Of a DNA stretch of 64,000 bases, positions 12,147-23,787 are shown piece by piece. This stretch comes from Ectobius pallidus (Eukaryota; Arthropoda; Insecta; Blattodea; Ectobiidae). A program made the translations under genes and the position numbers. The notes beneath the pieces were generated by a model that did not search any database, was not told the origin of the DNA, and worked only from the letters and a program-made list of their open reading frames with translations. The stretch spans positions 158,770,532 through 158,834,531 of the forward strand of contig CAXKWD010000001.1 in the NCBI GenBank assembly GCA_964059195.1, given 5' to 3'. The stretch's first letter is position 1, and every line of letters starts with the position of its first letter.

Positions 12147-12147
12147 T
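12044..12147. repeat. (AAT)n microsatellite
   Basis: About 100 bp of AAT/ATA trinucleotides with a few AAG and AAC interruptions. It directly abuts the 3' end of the minus-strand LINE fragment and so probably grew from that LINE's tail. Confidence 0.9.
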
Positions 12148-12510
12148 ATTTATTCACCGTAAATTTCTACACAGAAATATTGGCTTCGTCAGGGAACTAA
12201 ATCTAAATCTAATAACTAACAATTCTTATAACTAACTGTAACTAATACAGAATGAAGGTAAGATTAAGTACAATATTAGGGTTGTATCATATAACTCAGT
12301 AACAAGGTAAGATGTTACACTTACCTAGTTAATGAGTTCAAGGTTCAGGAATTCATCAACAGTGTACGGCATATGATGCAGGAGCATTTTTTTAACTGCC
12401 TTTTTGAATTGACTTGTTTGATAGGTTTTTAGCTTATCTGGGATTTTGTTATATAAAATTATGCCCCTGTGGAAAATACTCTTAAGACTGCATGCAGGCC
12501 TATTCATAAA
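12148..12510 (-). mobile_element. LINE 3' fragment (minus)
   Basis: The 3' UTR reads (minus) ACGAAGCCAATATTTCTGTG then GGTGAATAAATA. It is preceded by a 60-codon frame (12325-12507) resembling the extreme C-terminus of the 2577-3590 LINE product: an H/G-I-x-L-F/Y-N-x-[L/I]-P block followed by a basic F-K-x-x-[L/V]-K-K segment. The rest is deleted. The same 3' tail motif occurs on the + strand at 31323-31373. Confidence 0.6.
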
Positions 12511-12759
12511 CAGAGGCCTGTTTCATATAACTATAGGCTAGTAAAAAGAATTCCAGAAGCTTACTATAGTAAGTTCAAATTTCTAGCAGAGTTTAGTTTT
12601 GTGTTTCACGTAATTTTCATAACTTTTCTCTTTCGATGTAATCTTATAAAACCAAATTAAAAACATACTCCGGAGCAATGTAATTTATGATATTACAGAA
12701 TTTCAAGATGTAATAGTTGGTGTTACTTAACTTACTCTATATATATAACCTAGTACTAT

Positions 12760-12978
12760 GCTTTCAAGAAATTATATTTTAACTGTGATACCTTAATGTT
12801 TACATATATTTAACTTTGTATTTTGCTACTGAATGTTATTAGTTTGTAAATTGTATATGGTATCATAATTGGATACTTTTATTATCTTCTGTATCTATTG
12901 TATCTGTATCTGTCTTGATCTATTGCAACATGTGTTGTCTAACAATAGATAAAGTACGGTATTCTATTCTATTCTATT
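12760..12978 (+). mobile_element. LINE 3' tail ending in (TATTC)n
   Basis: The segment ends AGATAAAGTACGG then repeated TATTCTATTC. The pentamer tail is the same as in the better-defined remnant at 15354-15482, suggesting the same LINE family. The 5' limit is uncertain. Confidence 0.4.
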
Positions 12979-13316
12979 TTATCTCAGTAGATTGTTTGGT
13001 AGCTTAACATACAATATTTGGGTTTCTGTTATGACATGATAATAATATAGGCTATGATCACGATGTTTGATTTTTAAATTCTTAAAATACTGTATCCCTG
13101 TTTCAGTGTTGTGTGTTCTTTGTTGGTTGTATTCTGTTAAGTACTGTATTTTGTTCCTTGTTCTGAATGCTACTGTGTTTCCTGAAGTTCTTGGGCAAGT
13201 AATGTATTTCATGTGTAGAATACTTTTACTCTGAATTTAATCAACACATTTCCTTTCATCTGACCATTTGACTCCAGTTTTTTTTTTTTTTCCCCCTGTT
13301 CCCTATGTCTTTCTGA

Positions 13317-13560
13317 AAACATTTGAAGTTCTTAACTTGTCGCTGCCGTGGGTGAGTCGGTAGCATGCCTGCCTTCCACTCCAGTGGCCCGGGTTCGGTT
13401 GGGTTGGGGATTTTTCAGTAGTGAAAAATTCCTTTCCCGGGTTTAGGACTGGGTGTGTGTGTGTCCTTAGATTTAAGCAGGTAGGGGACTGGCACATTCC
13501 GGTCACAAATCCGCTGAGATCACCAGGGGTCACTCGCGAACCTGAGGAATACCTCCTTTT
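13317..13560 (+). mobile_element. tRNA-like SINE, GC-rich
   Basis: A GC-rich island in AT-rich sequence. A-box-like GTGGGTGAGTCGGTAGCATG is followed by a B-box-like GGGTTCGGTTGGG, then a body containing AGGACTGGGTGTGTG and ACTGGCACATTCCGGTCAC. Pol III promoter boxes in this order support a tRNA-derived SINE. An open frame on the opposite strand (13303-13533) is not a gene. Confidence 0.55.
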
Positions 13561-15340
13561 AGCCTGAATATGTCTGTGTTGAATAAGGTCTCCTGTTTTT
13601 AATTTTTAAAACCATTTTCTTTTTAAATCTAAAAAACAATTTTTTTCATATTTAATGGTAGTAAAAATAAGAGAAAGTCATCAGCAGTAAGAAAATAAAA
13701 AAGAGCTGAATGAAAACTTCTTAAGATGTGAGATTCCATTTGGATGATGTAATACAGTCTGAAAAATTTATTGTGCAAATTATTCTCATGGGTTCAGTTA
13801 TGTACAAGAAGCCTGTGATTGCTTAATGGTATCATGGAATGTTCCATGTCACTAAGCAAGAAGTGGAAGATAATTATACATAAGAGCATCAACATATTTA
13901 GTATTCATACAGATAATATACAACACATGTAATAGGGAGTTAAAAAGAGCTTTTAGGTGACCTTCTTAAGTTGTCATGATCCTTCCATGTGATAGCCTTT
14001 GGCACTTTTGTTTCATTATTTTTTTATTCCTGAGGCAGTGTGCATGTACAAAACCTCACCTCGTTTAGTCTTTTGGTATAACTTCATGTGAATGGTAAGT
14101 TCTGCAGACACAGTTGCTCATGAGCTATGGTTGTAGTATCAGTATTATGAACTACATAGCATGCCAACACATTATTTTCTTATTTTATATAAGTAAAATA
14201 GTAGAGTTTGTACATCCGTTTCTTGATCATTTTTTGAGGAAATTATTAAATTATAAATTATCGGATTATTGAATTGTGATATTATTAATTTGACTGTGTC
14301 AGAAGATTTGATAACCATTTGTAAGATTTTCAACTACCATATCTGTCTCACAGTGTCTCAATCAAACTTAAAGGGCTACCATACATTAACCAAAACTAGC
14401 AATTCATGCTAGCTAACATTTAGCTAGATTCATGTAAAAATTATATTAATTATAACTTAGTACCGGTAGATATTGTAATAATATTATTTCTCGACATGTT
14501 TGTTTTTACATTGAAATTATTATATATCAATCAGCTCATGCATGGAACAAACCCGAAGAGTCAACATTGCTTCCCTAAAGCACTGTATTTTTTATTAACT
14601 TTCTTAACAGTTGTATATACTGACATAAGAAATGCTTAACATTTTTGAACATTTCACATGATTACAGCAAAACTACATTCAATCTAAAAACAATTCATCA
14701 GAAATTATTTTAGGCCTGTTACTTGCAAGGAGTGTTTAAAGTGAAAAATACTCACATTAAAAGTAAAATGTAGATAAGGTAACCAGCAGCCATATATTTC
14801 AATAGAATGCACAGTAACTTATTATAATATTTGCTCAAATTGATATGAACCCGTCCTGTATCAAAACTGAGGCTTGTTACCTGTAACTTATAGGGGATGC
14901 GGATTTCACAGAATGCACTGGTAATCAATGTTTGAATACGATTCACTGAACGCGTCGGTTAATTGTACCTTTAGCACAGCCATACAAGTTATAATAAGAC
15001 AGTGAAACTGCCTTCAAACACTAAACAATCAGTCAGTTAATAAATTAATACTGGCACATAAAAAAAGTAAGGAGTGTTTAAAATGAAATGTAGGCTACTC
15101 ACATAAAAATTTAATGTACATTAAACTTTAATAATTTTACCTTCAAAGCTGAGCATAATCGCATTTATCATAATAGCATTTATCATTTTGTTTCATTGTT
15201 ATGAATTTTTCAATGAATTGAATTGAACTGACTTTAAAATATAACAGTTTAATTTTAATATTTTCTCCAAGATACGCATTAACTCAACGGTATGAAACTT
15301 GATTAAACCAGAGCAAAAAAAAATCTTTCGATCGATACCT
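13561..15340. other. Intergenic, no gene recognised
   Basis: AT-rich, no convincing exon, repeat array or transposon ends seen. Confidence 0.45.
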
Positions 15341-15353
15341 TACACATATGTAA

Positions 15354-15482
15354 ACCCAGGGGTTATAGTATGAGGGGATTCTTAGTGGGTAGTGCTAGAC
15401 TTATAGATAAGAGATGTTTAAAGTGGATGTAGATAACTAAGTATGTAAAAGCATGTAAATAAAATTCTATTCTATTCTATTC
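15354..15482 (+). mobile_element. Short LINE remnant with 13-bp target duplication
   Basis: A 129-bp segment ending AATAAAATTCTATTCTATTC is flanked by the direct repeat TACACATATGTAA (15341-15353 and 15483-15495). A long, exact target duplication plus a pentamer tail identifies a severely 5'-truncated LINE insertion. Confidence 0.75.
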
Positions 15483-15984
15483 TACACATATGTAATGAGC
15501 CAGCATTTGCTTTCAAAGTGTAATTCATCTACTGGTTTGTGGCAGCTGACTGCTGATTGGCTGCCTTCGAGAGCCAATCAATATGCTTTGGGTCTTCGGA
15601 CAACACATTTTATATAATAGATTCATATTATGGATTTAATCACTTCTGGAAATATTTTAGTCTGTAAATAATTTGTATAGCAATAACATGGGGCTTTATA
15701 AGGGTATGGAAAGATAAAAAAATGCTTGCACAATACCAATTTAAAAATTAAATATTACAAAATTTTGAAAGAAGTAATATTTCTGACAAGTTTTATTTTA
15801 TTTTTTTAATTGAGTGAATATTTAAAGATATATTCTTGATTAGTATAAGGTCTTATCCTTCATTTAAAAGCTAGTGATGTTTTATATCAGAAAGTTTAAT
15901 GACAAAACTTTTTCTGGAAACTAATTTGAAAAGATTTCTTAGGTATTTTATTATTGACCAAGCAAAATGAGGTCCTGTTTTAAC

Positions 15985-16145
15985 TTGTCCTTCAGCATTT
16001 CATCTGTTTGTCTGTAAATTTCTTTCTTATGTATTCATGACTAAATATGTTTGATTTTCTTCCAGTTTGGCATGAATGTTTCTTGAGGTCATTAAATACT
16101 ATGTATATGTAAGGATTTTTATTTGTTTTATTTCGTTTCAAGATG
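15985..16145 (+). repeat. Direct repeat, left copy (pairs with 16695-16845)
   Basis: Shares CATTTCATCTGTTTGTCTG, a GATTTTC[T/C]TCCA[G/A][T/G]TTGGCAT block, and a TATGTGTAAGGATTTTTATT-type end with the right copy, in the same order and orientation, about 700 bp apart. Either an old local duplication or two copies of a dispersed repeat. Confidence 0.7.
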
Positions 16146-16259
16146 GTGATCTTTTTAATGGATCTTTTTCATGCAATTTTAAACTTCTGTTAATGAATGT
16201 AGCCAAACGGTTCATGCTATAAAAATCTGAAGACTACTTCCACTATGCCTAAGATATAC

Positions 16260-16450
16260 CAAATATGAGACAAATACGCCTTGGGGGAATGCTCAGATCC
16301 CTGGGGGCCATACTGAGCAGGACTGATATGGCAAATTGCCCAAGACTTGCCTCGGAAGCTGCGGGATAACCTCGCAGCAACCAATCTGAGTGAGGTTTTC
16401 GCGAGGTTTCCCTCACTCTATAAGGTGAATACCAGATCGGGGACACGTCC
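16260..16450 (+). mobile_element. SINE fragment related to the 5.1-kb SINE
   Basis: GC-rich block containing CTGAGTGAGGTTTTCGCGAG then GTTTCCCTCACTCTATAAGG and GTGAATACCAGATCGG. The latter part matches the body of the SINE at 5045-5212. No clear A/B box is visible in this copy, so it may be head-truncated. Confidence 0.5.
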
Positions 16451-16694
16451 CCATGACAATAGACAGATGAACAAGAGTAAAGTTAACTGAATAAAATGCC
16501 AAAGTCAATTCATCCAACATTTTCCCTGTGTTCAATAAACAAGAGAAAGTGACGTGACGATCTTAGAACAAATGCAAAATTGGTTGTTGGACCGGAGATA
16601 TACCCTATGGCTCAGGTAATTCGGTAATACTTCCACTCTCAGGTATAAAATTTTTTACAACTTTGTCCCATTACATTTTTTACTTAACTCTAAT

Positions 16695-16845
16695 GGTTTA
16701 CTGTTATTTCATCTGTTTGTCTGCAGATTTGTATGTTATGCAGTCATGATCAAATCAATTTGTTCGATTTTCCTCCAAGTTGGCATTAATGTCATCAAAA
16801 ACAAAGTATGTGTAAGGATTTTTATTATTTCATTCCATTCGAAGT
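16695..16845 (+). repeat. Direct repeat, right copy (pairs with 15985-16145)
   Basis: The same ordered blocks as the left copy, moderately diverged. Both end at TTTCATTCCATTCGAAG or its equivalent TTTATTTCGTTTCAAG. Confidence 0.7.
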
Positions 16846-16944
16846 ACAGAGTACAGATATTAGTTTTCTTTTTTTACATGAGTTCTATTGCTCACAGAAT
16901 AACCAATTAAGTAATATTTGCATATTATGAAGCAATTTTATGTA

Positions 16945-17297
16945 CAGTGAGTCCCATGCAAGAGTTGGCCAATGATGCGGGTTTCTACGTCGCAGCAGGC
17001 ACAGCTCCAACTTCCAACTCTATCTCGGAAGCTGAACTTATTCACATTAAAGAAAAATTTCCTAAAAAGGTGCCAGTATTGTGTGGATGCAAGAGGAGAA
17101 CATTTCCAACATCTCTTGTGATGAGGTACATGGCTATTTTCATTGTAATTTTAACTGTAAATGTGAGAACCTGAATCATCACACCGTTCGTGGCTTTATT
17201 TGAGTAGATATTTCACCCGATCGCTCGGGAGTTGGAGCTGTGCCCGCCACGTCGCAGAAACCCGCATCATTGCCCAACTCTTGCGTGGGACTCACTG
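16945..17297. mobile_element. Tc1/mariner-type MITE, 353 bp, long TIRs
   Basis: The first ~75 bp starting CAGTGAGTCCCATGCAAGAG reappear inverted at the right end (reverse complement CAGTGAGTCCCACGCAAGAG), with few mismatches. Both ends are flanked by TA (16943-16944, 17298-17299). No transposase. The open frame through the left half (16947-17174) is a by-product of the repeat. Confidence 0.88.
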
Positions 17298-17299
17298 TA

Positions 17300-18690
17300 C
17301 TAGTTAACAAAAAGTGAGTTTAAAATTTCATGCAACTGGGAGAGTAGACTAAATAGCATAATTATGTCTGGGGTGACAGGTTGTATTAAATTAGTCTGAG
17401 CAACCTCTCAAATTTTCATCACTATTACAGAAGTGAGGATGCAATTTAGTTAAAATGAAGAAAGTTAGAAAGGGTCATGTTGATGTGTTTGTTTTTTATT
17501 ATGCATGAGAAAAGAGGTTTTGTCAAAATTATGTATATTAAGTTCCTAATTGCTATAATTCTTGTTTTACAGTGAGAATACGAAATGTCCATTATTTAGG
17601 TTATTCAGAAAAATGATACATAGATCCTCTGATTATAAAATTAATTTTTCAGATGTGTTTTATAAAAGCCTGTGGACCACAGTCTATGTACTCAGGGGTA
17701 AAACTGATTCATTATGAAATGTTTGACGTTAATAGCTTTGCTTCATGTCCATAAGTCCATTGTCTGGTCAAATTCAAAGCAAATCTAACTACTTTATGCA
17801 GTACACTGTTGTGAATCCAACAGCCTGATATACAAGCTAAGAAATGGACTTTTAATATGATGAAAGTTGATACAACCATAATAAAAACAAAAATAGTTAT
17901 TCTTTAATCTATGTGTACCATCACAATTTGATATCAACAGTCAACACAGAGAAGCATGCAAACAAGGTTAAAGTATAGAATAAACACTTCACTGCGTAAT
18001 GACATGAAGTACTTATGTTCAGAGTGGTGATACTTGTGTGCGGTTTTGGAATTTAGACTCCTCTAGTCTCTTTCAAGTGGGTATGAAATGATATATTGCT
18101 TTAGACTGACTTGATAACATACATTTCAGGGTTACTGGTATCTAGTTTCCAATTTTCAAATACACTTGGCAACCAAAATATATCTTATCAAAATATTAAA
18201 ACTTGGTGCCAAATATTTTGCACAGTTGGACAGTAACTACCGGCAATTAATGTCGATGTATACCATATTTTACGGACCATAAGACACATTTTTTTATCTT
18301 GAAAACAGAGCCTTAAATGTTGGGTGAGTCCGAAGTACACTAAACAATTTAAATTATGGTAAATATGCGGGAATACCATAGTTATACACAAGGTGCTGTA
18401 AACGATAAGACAGTTACAAATTTTAGCACAGATTCTACATCACTTCACTTGTCACAATTGTAAAATGAGGGCAGCTGGAAGCCAGGTATTCAATGCGAAA
18501 AAGAAAGGAATGTTGAGTTCTTTTATACAAAAGGAGTGTCTTCGCCGGGTGGTTTAAATGAATGCAATGACCTCTAAACAGAAATATACATTCTGGGATT
18601 AATAGCTTTCACGGGACAGTTTTCCAAGTGAAGGCTGATGGTACACATTATTCCACAACTCCTAGAAACTGACGAACTATCCTGCATGTA
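17300..18690. other. Intergenic, no gene recognised
   Basis: AT-rich, no exon-like or repeat structure I can support. Confidence 0.45.
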
Positions 18691-18713
18691 GAGAGAATTG
18701 CTGATTTTTGCAT

Positions 18714-19565
18714 CTAGATAAAGGTGTTTGTCGACAAACCAAGTTGTTCTAGGTTCCTGAGTAGCTCATGAGGAACAACTCCTGTAGTGTATATTATATT
18801 AGGGATAATCTGCACCTTCTTTACTTTCCACAGGTATTTTACTTCTTCAGCCAACTCTATATATTTCTGCTTCTTTTCCTTGGAAGTTTCCATTATGTTC
18901 CGGCTGTTTGGTACAGCTACATCAACTATCATTGCAGAGTGCTGTTTCTTGTCCACGATGACGACGTCAGGCCAGTTCTGTGGCACTGTGTGGTCAGTCA
19001 GGATACCTCTGTCATAGTAGAGCTTGTACTTCTGATTCTCCATGACTGGCTCCGGTTTGTACAGGTAGTAGGGTACTTCTTCTTGTAGCATTTCCATGTT
19101 GTATGCCAGCTTTTGGTGAATTATATTTGCTACTTGATTATATCGAGAGGTATATTCCGTTTGAGTCAGAATGGTGCAACCGGCTATAATGTGATCTATA
19201 GTCTCTGACCGCTGATGACATTTCCTGCATTTATCTGTTGTGAGATCGGGGTCTTTCACTATAAACTTTTGATAATTTTTAGTGAACACTACTTGATCTT
19301 GTATAGCAAGCATAAAACCTTCTGTTTCACTGAATAGGTTCCCAGTGCTCAGCCATTTACTCGATGCTTCTTTGTCTACATGGTCCTACTCAAGTTCGTA
19401 GGGATGTCTTCCGTGCAGCACAGCTTGCATCCACTGTGCTTTCTTCTCAGCCACAGTTCTTGTTTTATCCATTACATCTCCCTCAGTGTCATATAGATTT
19501 AGTGGTGTTAATTTATCATCTGCTGATACTACAGCTTTATGGAGTACTGATGTCTCTTTCTTCTT
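18714..19565 (-). pseudogene. Non-LTR retrotransposon C-terminus, zinc-finger and RLE-like domain
   Basis: The minus strand encodes a 199-codon frame (18714-19313) with CRKCHQRSETIDHIIAGC, a Cys/His cluster, then PDVVIVDKKQ and a DVAVP block, resembling the PD...D core of the restriction-like endonuclease used by R2/R4/Dong-type LINEs. The same frame can be read further upstream to about 19565 (KWLSTGNLFSETEGFMLAIQ) with at least one stop. The reverse transcriptase is missing. A second, different fragment of this architecture is at 22885-23230. Assignment to RLE LINEs is inference from the motif layout. Confidence 0.65.
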
Positions 19566-19630
19566 CTTCTTCTTCTTCTTCTTCTTCTTTATTATTATTT
19601 ATTTATTTATTTATTCATTTATTTATTTAG
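19559..19630. repeat. (TTC)n and (TTTA)n microsatellites
   Basis: Ten or so TTC units followed by ATTTATTTATTT units. The junction coincides with the 5' limit of the LINE fragment. Confidence 0.9.
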
Positions 19631-20134
19631 ACTATCTTTGGCTATAATGCACAGAATACGAAAATACAAAATTTGATAGAGACAGTACCTTTAGATGTTT
19701 AGTAATATCAAATCAGTTAGTCATTTTGGGTCATATAAATGATGGCATAAAATTAATAAGGAGCCCTTTGATGTTGATATGGCTATTTCTCTTAGGAAGT
19801 CCGTGGTGAAATTAAATTCACGACAGAATTTGGCAAAATTTTTTGGAATGTTACCTGTTGCCCCATCATGAAGTAGTCCTCGCTTGGAATATAAATTTAT
19901 TCAAAGGTAGAAATGGCTAAAGCTGATAATCAGAAAGAGCTTATACACAGAAATTTATTATGTAAATGTCATTTTGAAATGAAAGAACCAGTAACAGTAT
20001 TTTGCTTTGCACAAAAATAAGTTGTATTATAACATTTACATCAGTCATACTATATTGCAAGCTAAATAAAGATGAGGTCATTGGCACTTTTCAATTTGCC
20101 TAATCCCTCTGATGGCACTATGGCCCTGGAATCG

Positions 20135-20260
20135 CTAGTGAAGGATAAGTTTATCTGCTTAAGAAAACACATTACACTTGACCAGGATTTGAACCCTAGA
20201 ACTCCAATGTAATAAATAGTCAGAAACTGTATCCATTAGCCTGCTATCCAATAGCACGCA
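20135..20260 (-). mobile_element. tRNA-like SINE fragment (minus)
   Basis: On the minus strand an A-box-like GGATAGCAGGCTAATGGATA precedes a B box GGTTCAAATCCTGG with tRNA-like spacing. No complete cloverleaf is apparent, so this is a SINE relic rather than a tRNA gene. Confidence 0.5.
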
Positions 20261-20904
20261 AAAATTATGAGACAATACTACTAGAAATATTTTATATACA
20301 CCAAGAGCTTGAAAGGATCTCCTGAAATTTTATTAAGCAATTATAGAAAATACAAATCAAAACATCCAATCATGTAGTTAGCTACTTTGAACTACTATAA
20401 ACAATAAACAAACATATGATATGGCCAATGAAATTATACCGGTATTCGCTAGAATTTGTTATCTTATCTACCTATCTATTTATTTATCCACCTGTCTACA
20501 TTGAACCTTTGTCTTTAGTTATCGTATGCAGTCACATGCCAAATAATCTGTTTTTCTTACAGGCAAGTCAAACAAGAAATATTGATAGATGGAAGTATAA
20601 TCATAAAAATATTTAAAGAATAACGGTTATTAGAAACTAACGTTTATTACATGAGTGCATAGGCTTCCACAATGAGAATCACTTGTGAAATATTTTTCTA
20701 GACATAACTCACTCTACTTAACCGCCCTCCTGGTATACACTTTTATTGGACTGATGGTAGCCCGGTCGACCAAAAAATACACCCCTGGATGCAACTCATG
20801 CATCTGTCTATCTGTTATTGACATTTTTCTCCACAAGAAGCAAGCTAAAGACTTTAAATTTATCATAGTTCTTAGTTTTCACATTATCTATTGATAGGTA
20901 CCTC

Positions 20905-21180
20905 CATAAATGCATGTTTTGAGATCCCTGAATCCAAAAATGCTATTTTTAGAAACATGTCTGTGTGTGTCTGTGATCAGCATAGCTCGAGAATGAAAAA
21001 TCATATTAAAATAAAATGTTGTATTTAGATATCTTCTGGGGATGTGATTAACGACGACTTTCTTTTACTTTTACTACTGCTTTATATGAAGGAAATTTCA
21101 TTTCTTGCAATCTTCTTGGAAACGATTTTGTTTTAACTTTGTGCATGAGGTGCTTATAATACGAGCATTTGTATGTGAAA
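20905..21180 (+). repeat. Dispersed repeat, copy at 20.9 kb
   Basis: Contains ATATCTTCTGGGGATGTGA, then CTTTTACTACTGCTTTATATG and AACGATTTTGTTT. These reappear in the same order at 59370-59500. Its left part (GAGATCCCTGAATCCAAAAA ... TTTTTAGAAAC) also matches 22410-22445. A mobile element family is likely, but ends and class are undetermined. Confidence 0.65.
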
Positions 21181-21230
21181 CTTTTTTTTGAAGTAAAACT
21201 TCTTTAGTGATGGTAGAGGGTAAATTGGGA

Positions 21231-21320
21231 AAATCAGTCACACTAAAACCGTCACGAAATCAGTCACAATCAGTCACACTAAAACCGTCACGAAATCAGT
21301 CACACTCAAAACCGAACGAA
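21231..21320 (+). repeat. 36-bp minisatellite
   Basis: AATCAGTCACACTAAAACC starts at 21232 and 21268, followed each time by GTCACGAAATCAGTCAC. A third diverged unit (AATCAGTCACACTCAAAACC) begins near 21294. Period about 36 then 26 bp. Confidence 0.85.
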
Positions 21321-21488
21321 ATTACTTACTTGTTTTGGTGCGGACTGCACAGAAAACAATCAACTCAATGATTAGGAGTAATCAAAGGAAATTTTTCAGA
21401 CCTTACTTCCTCAGTAGCAATAGACAATTTCTAAGCAATCTAAAGGTATATTATCTATTTTATGGAACCCGGAGGTTCATTACCGCAC

Positions 21489-21850
21489 AAATCCAAAATT
21501 AAAAATCCAAAATTAAAAAATACAAATTTCCAAAATTTGAAAAAACAAAATTAAAAATTATAACATCCAAAAATCCAAAATTTAATAAATAATAAAATAA
21601 AAAATTTAAAAATAAAAAAATAAAAAATTTAAAAAATCAAACAATAAACAATTTAAAGATCGAAAATTTAAAAAATCCAAAATTAAATATTCAAAGATAC
21701 AAAATTAAAAATTCAAAGATACAAAATAAAAAAGTCCAAAATCCAAAATTAAAAAAGTCCAAAACCCAATATTAAAAAGTCCAATAATGCAAAATTGAAA
21801 AAATCCAATAATAAAAAATTGAAAAAATAAAAAAATAAAATAAAGTTTTA
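21489..21850 (+). repeat. Low-complexity array (ATCCAAAATTAAAA)n
   Basis: About 360 bp built of irregular variants of ATCCAAAATTAAAA with C restricted to the CCA triplets. Tandem slippage is the obvious origin. No coding capacity. Confidence 0.9.
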
Positions 21851-22369
21851 CTTCTGTCGCGTGGCGTTCCACGCACTCTTTTTTTTTTCAATTAACTGAA
21901 GGGTAGTTCTAAGTCAGCCACCATTTGTAGAAACTCAGGCTCTGCTTTGCATGGCAAACAGTTTTGGTACAGGATGAGACAACTAAATACAGACTCCTTG
22001 GAAAATCGCCTCTTGTGCCATATAAGAATGTGAATTGAAGTAATAGTATTGCCCATGCTTAAGGTAAATGAAGTTATATGAGTCCATTTTATTAGATTTG
22101 CTTTGGATTGTATATACTTCGGGAATGCAATTTCCATAATATATTATAGTAAAATGTGGCAGGCTATACTAAGAGCTAAAATTTTTATTCAGTACATTTT
22201 CCCAATAAAATCTCTTAAGGGTATTTATAAGCCACTCGCTTCACACACAAATTCTTGTCTCGTGAATAGGCCTTATGTGACTTTTATGTTAAGGGTAGAG
22301 GAAGTTATTTGTTTCACATAAGGTTTCTTTAATTTACTTTCTTGAAGAAGAATTCTATGAAAATTTGAA

Positions 22370-22455
22370 ATCGGATGTCAAGTTTTAAAAATAATTATGT
22401 ATTTTGAGGTTCCCTGAGCCCGAAAATAACATTTTTAGAAAAAGCGTGTAACCAT
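22370..22455 (+). repeat. Fragment of the 20.9-kb dispersed repeat
   Basis: ATTTTGAGGTTCCCTGAGCC, then GAAAATAACATTTTTAGAAA, matches 20915-20965 (GTTTTGAGATCCCTGAATCC ... GCTATTTTTAGAAAC). Confidence 0.5.
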
Positions 22456-22884
22456 CTCAATGGTTAGCTACAAATCTCTACATTTAGGTTAAGTCAGCTG
22501 TAGTAATATCAGGTCGAATACATGACCATTGATTATTAATTTTTATAGAGAGAATATAATAATAATTATAGCTGCCCTGTCCGAGGTTACCAGAAGATAC
22601 AGCCTAGCTAGATCAGTCTTTAAAGACAATTTTACAAATACATTATCTAAGGGTTTTAAAACAACAAAAATTGCATATATACATACCGGTAACAATTGAG
22701 ACGGCATAGAAAAATCACGTTAATTGAAAATTAGAATGATAATCATTAACATACCTTTTGGACAGAGACAGCCATAACCATCATTTAAAAGTTTATTGAA
22801 ATTATATTATTGAGTAGGCCCTACAGATGGTTGTGGACTATTGTTAAAGAATCCACAAGATTTGTAGAGAAATGTCCACTAGAA

Positions 22885-23230
22885 TTTATATTTGTGTGGA
22901 ACCCAAAGTGCCTGAAGATACCCACTGAAAATTGCATAGCAGTAGGCTACCTCGAGCACCAAAGAGTAGGCCAATGACTTCCCATTGATGGATGTTTTCT
23001 TCATTGGCAAAATAACCATAACAAAGTTCATAGTGTTGTTTTTTTTCTCTATTCACCTCCGCAGCTTGCTTATCTCCTTTCTCAAATCTCACTGTTGGAT
23101 CGATGACATATCTTTTGTTGTTTGGTCTGTCGATGATTATAATGTCAGCTCTTTTTATAGACCCAGTGTAAAGTTGTGCAGTAGTAGGATCTGTGGTGCA
23201 GATTTATTTTTTTCCAGCCATTATCCAATA
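22885..23230 (-). pseudogene. Non-LTR retrotransposon C-terminal fragment, RLE-like
   Basis: Minus-strand reading gives RADIIIIDRPNNKRYVIDPT, then VRFEKGDKQ, EVNREKKQHYELC and HQWEVIGLLFGARG. The D...IDPTVRFE arrangement is what I associate with the endonuclease-like C-terminus of some LINE proteins. Only this 110-residue end remains, starting near 23230 on the plus map. It is not the same subfamily as 18714-19565. Function is lost. Confidence 0.6.
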
Positions 23231-23365
23231 ATAATTTCTTGATAACTCATTTAGGTGCCTATAATTAGTTTCAATAATTAATATCATTTCTCCGTTCTCT
23301 GCTTAAAAATTCATGAGCCATCTATCACTTCACAAGGTTTCAGAATACTTTTCATCATGATATCC

Positions 23366-23392
23366 ATTTTGTTTGTTTGTTTGTTTGTTTGT
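23366..23392. repeat. (GTTT)n microsatellite
   Basis: Six to seven GTTT units followed by a T/G-homopolymer stretch. Confidence 0.9.
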
Positions 23393-23542
23393 TTTTTTGG
23401 GGGGGAGAAAGATTTTCTCTCCTGGTGAGGTGCAAAATCCTTTTAATGATCAATTACATAGGTAGCCTAAATTATCCTTCACTTGCCACCCTCTACGACT
23501 CATTTTGAACATAATTATATATAACCGATAAATATTTACAGA

Positions 23543-23779
23543 CAGAGGCGTAACGAGGGGGGTTTGAAACCCCCCCCCCCCATTGATTAAAAAAAGTAAA
23601 ATTGTACAATTTTTTAAGTCTGATTATAAATTACTTAATACGAGTATAAAGCATGGGAAGCTTAAAACTCGTTATTGTGCATCTTAATTTTTAAAATTTT
23701 CCGGGGGTATTCCATACCCCCCAGACCCCTCATATGTTATAACCCCCCCCCCCATATGGTCGGCCTGGTTACGCCTATG
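23543..23779. mobile_element. hAT MITE, 237 bp
   Basis: Termini CAGAGGCGTAACGAGG and (right, reverse complement) CATAGGCGTAACCAGG are flanked by identical 8-bp TTTACAGA at 23535-23542 and 23780-23787. It contains C homopolymers (CCCCCCCCCCCCC near 23570 and 23742), which make the frame unstable. Non-coding. Confidence 0.92.
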
Positions 23780-23787
23780 TTTACAGA

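Noticed and set aside
21231..21850. CRISPR-like array
   Set aside because: Short-period minisatellite and AT-rich low-complexity DNA without regular unique spacers, in a eukaryotic context.
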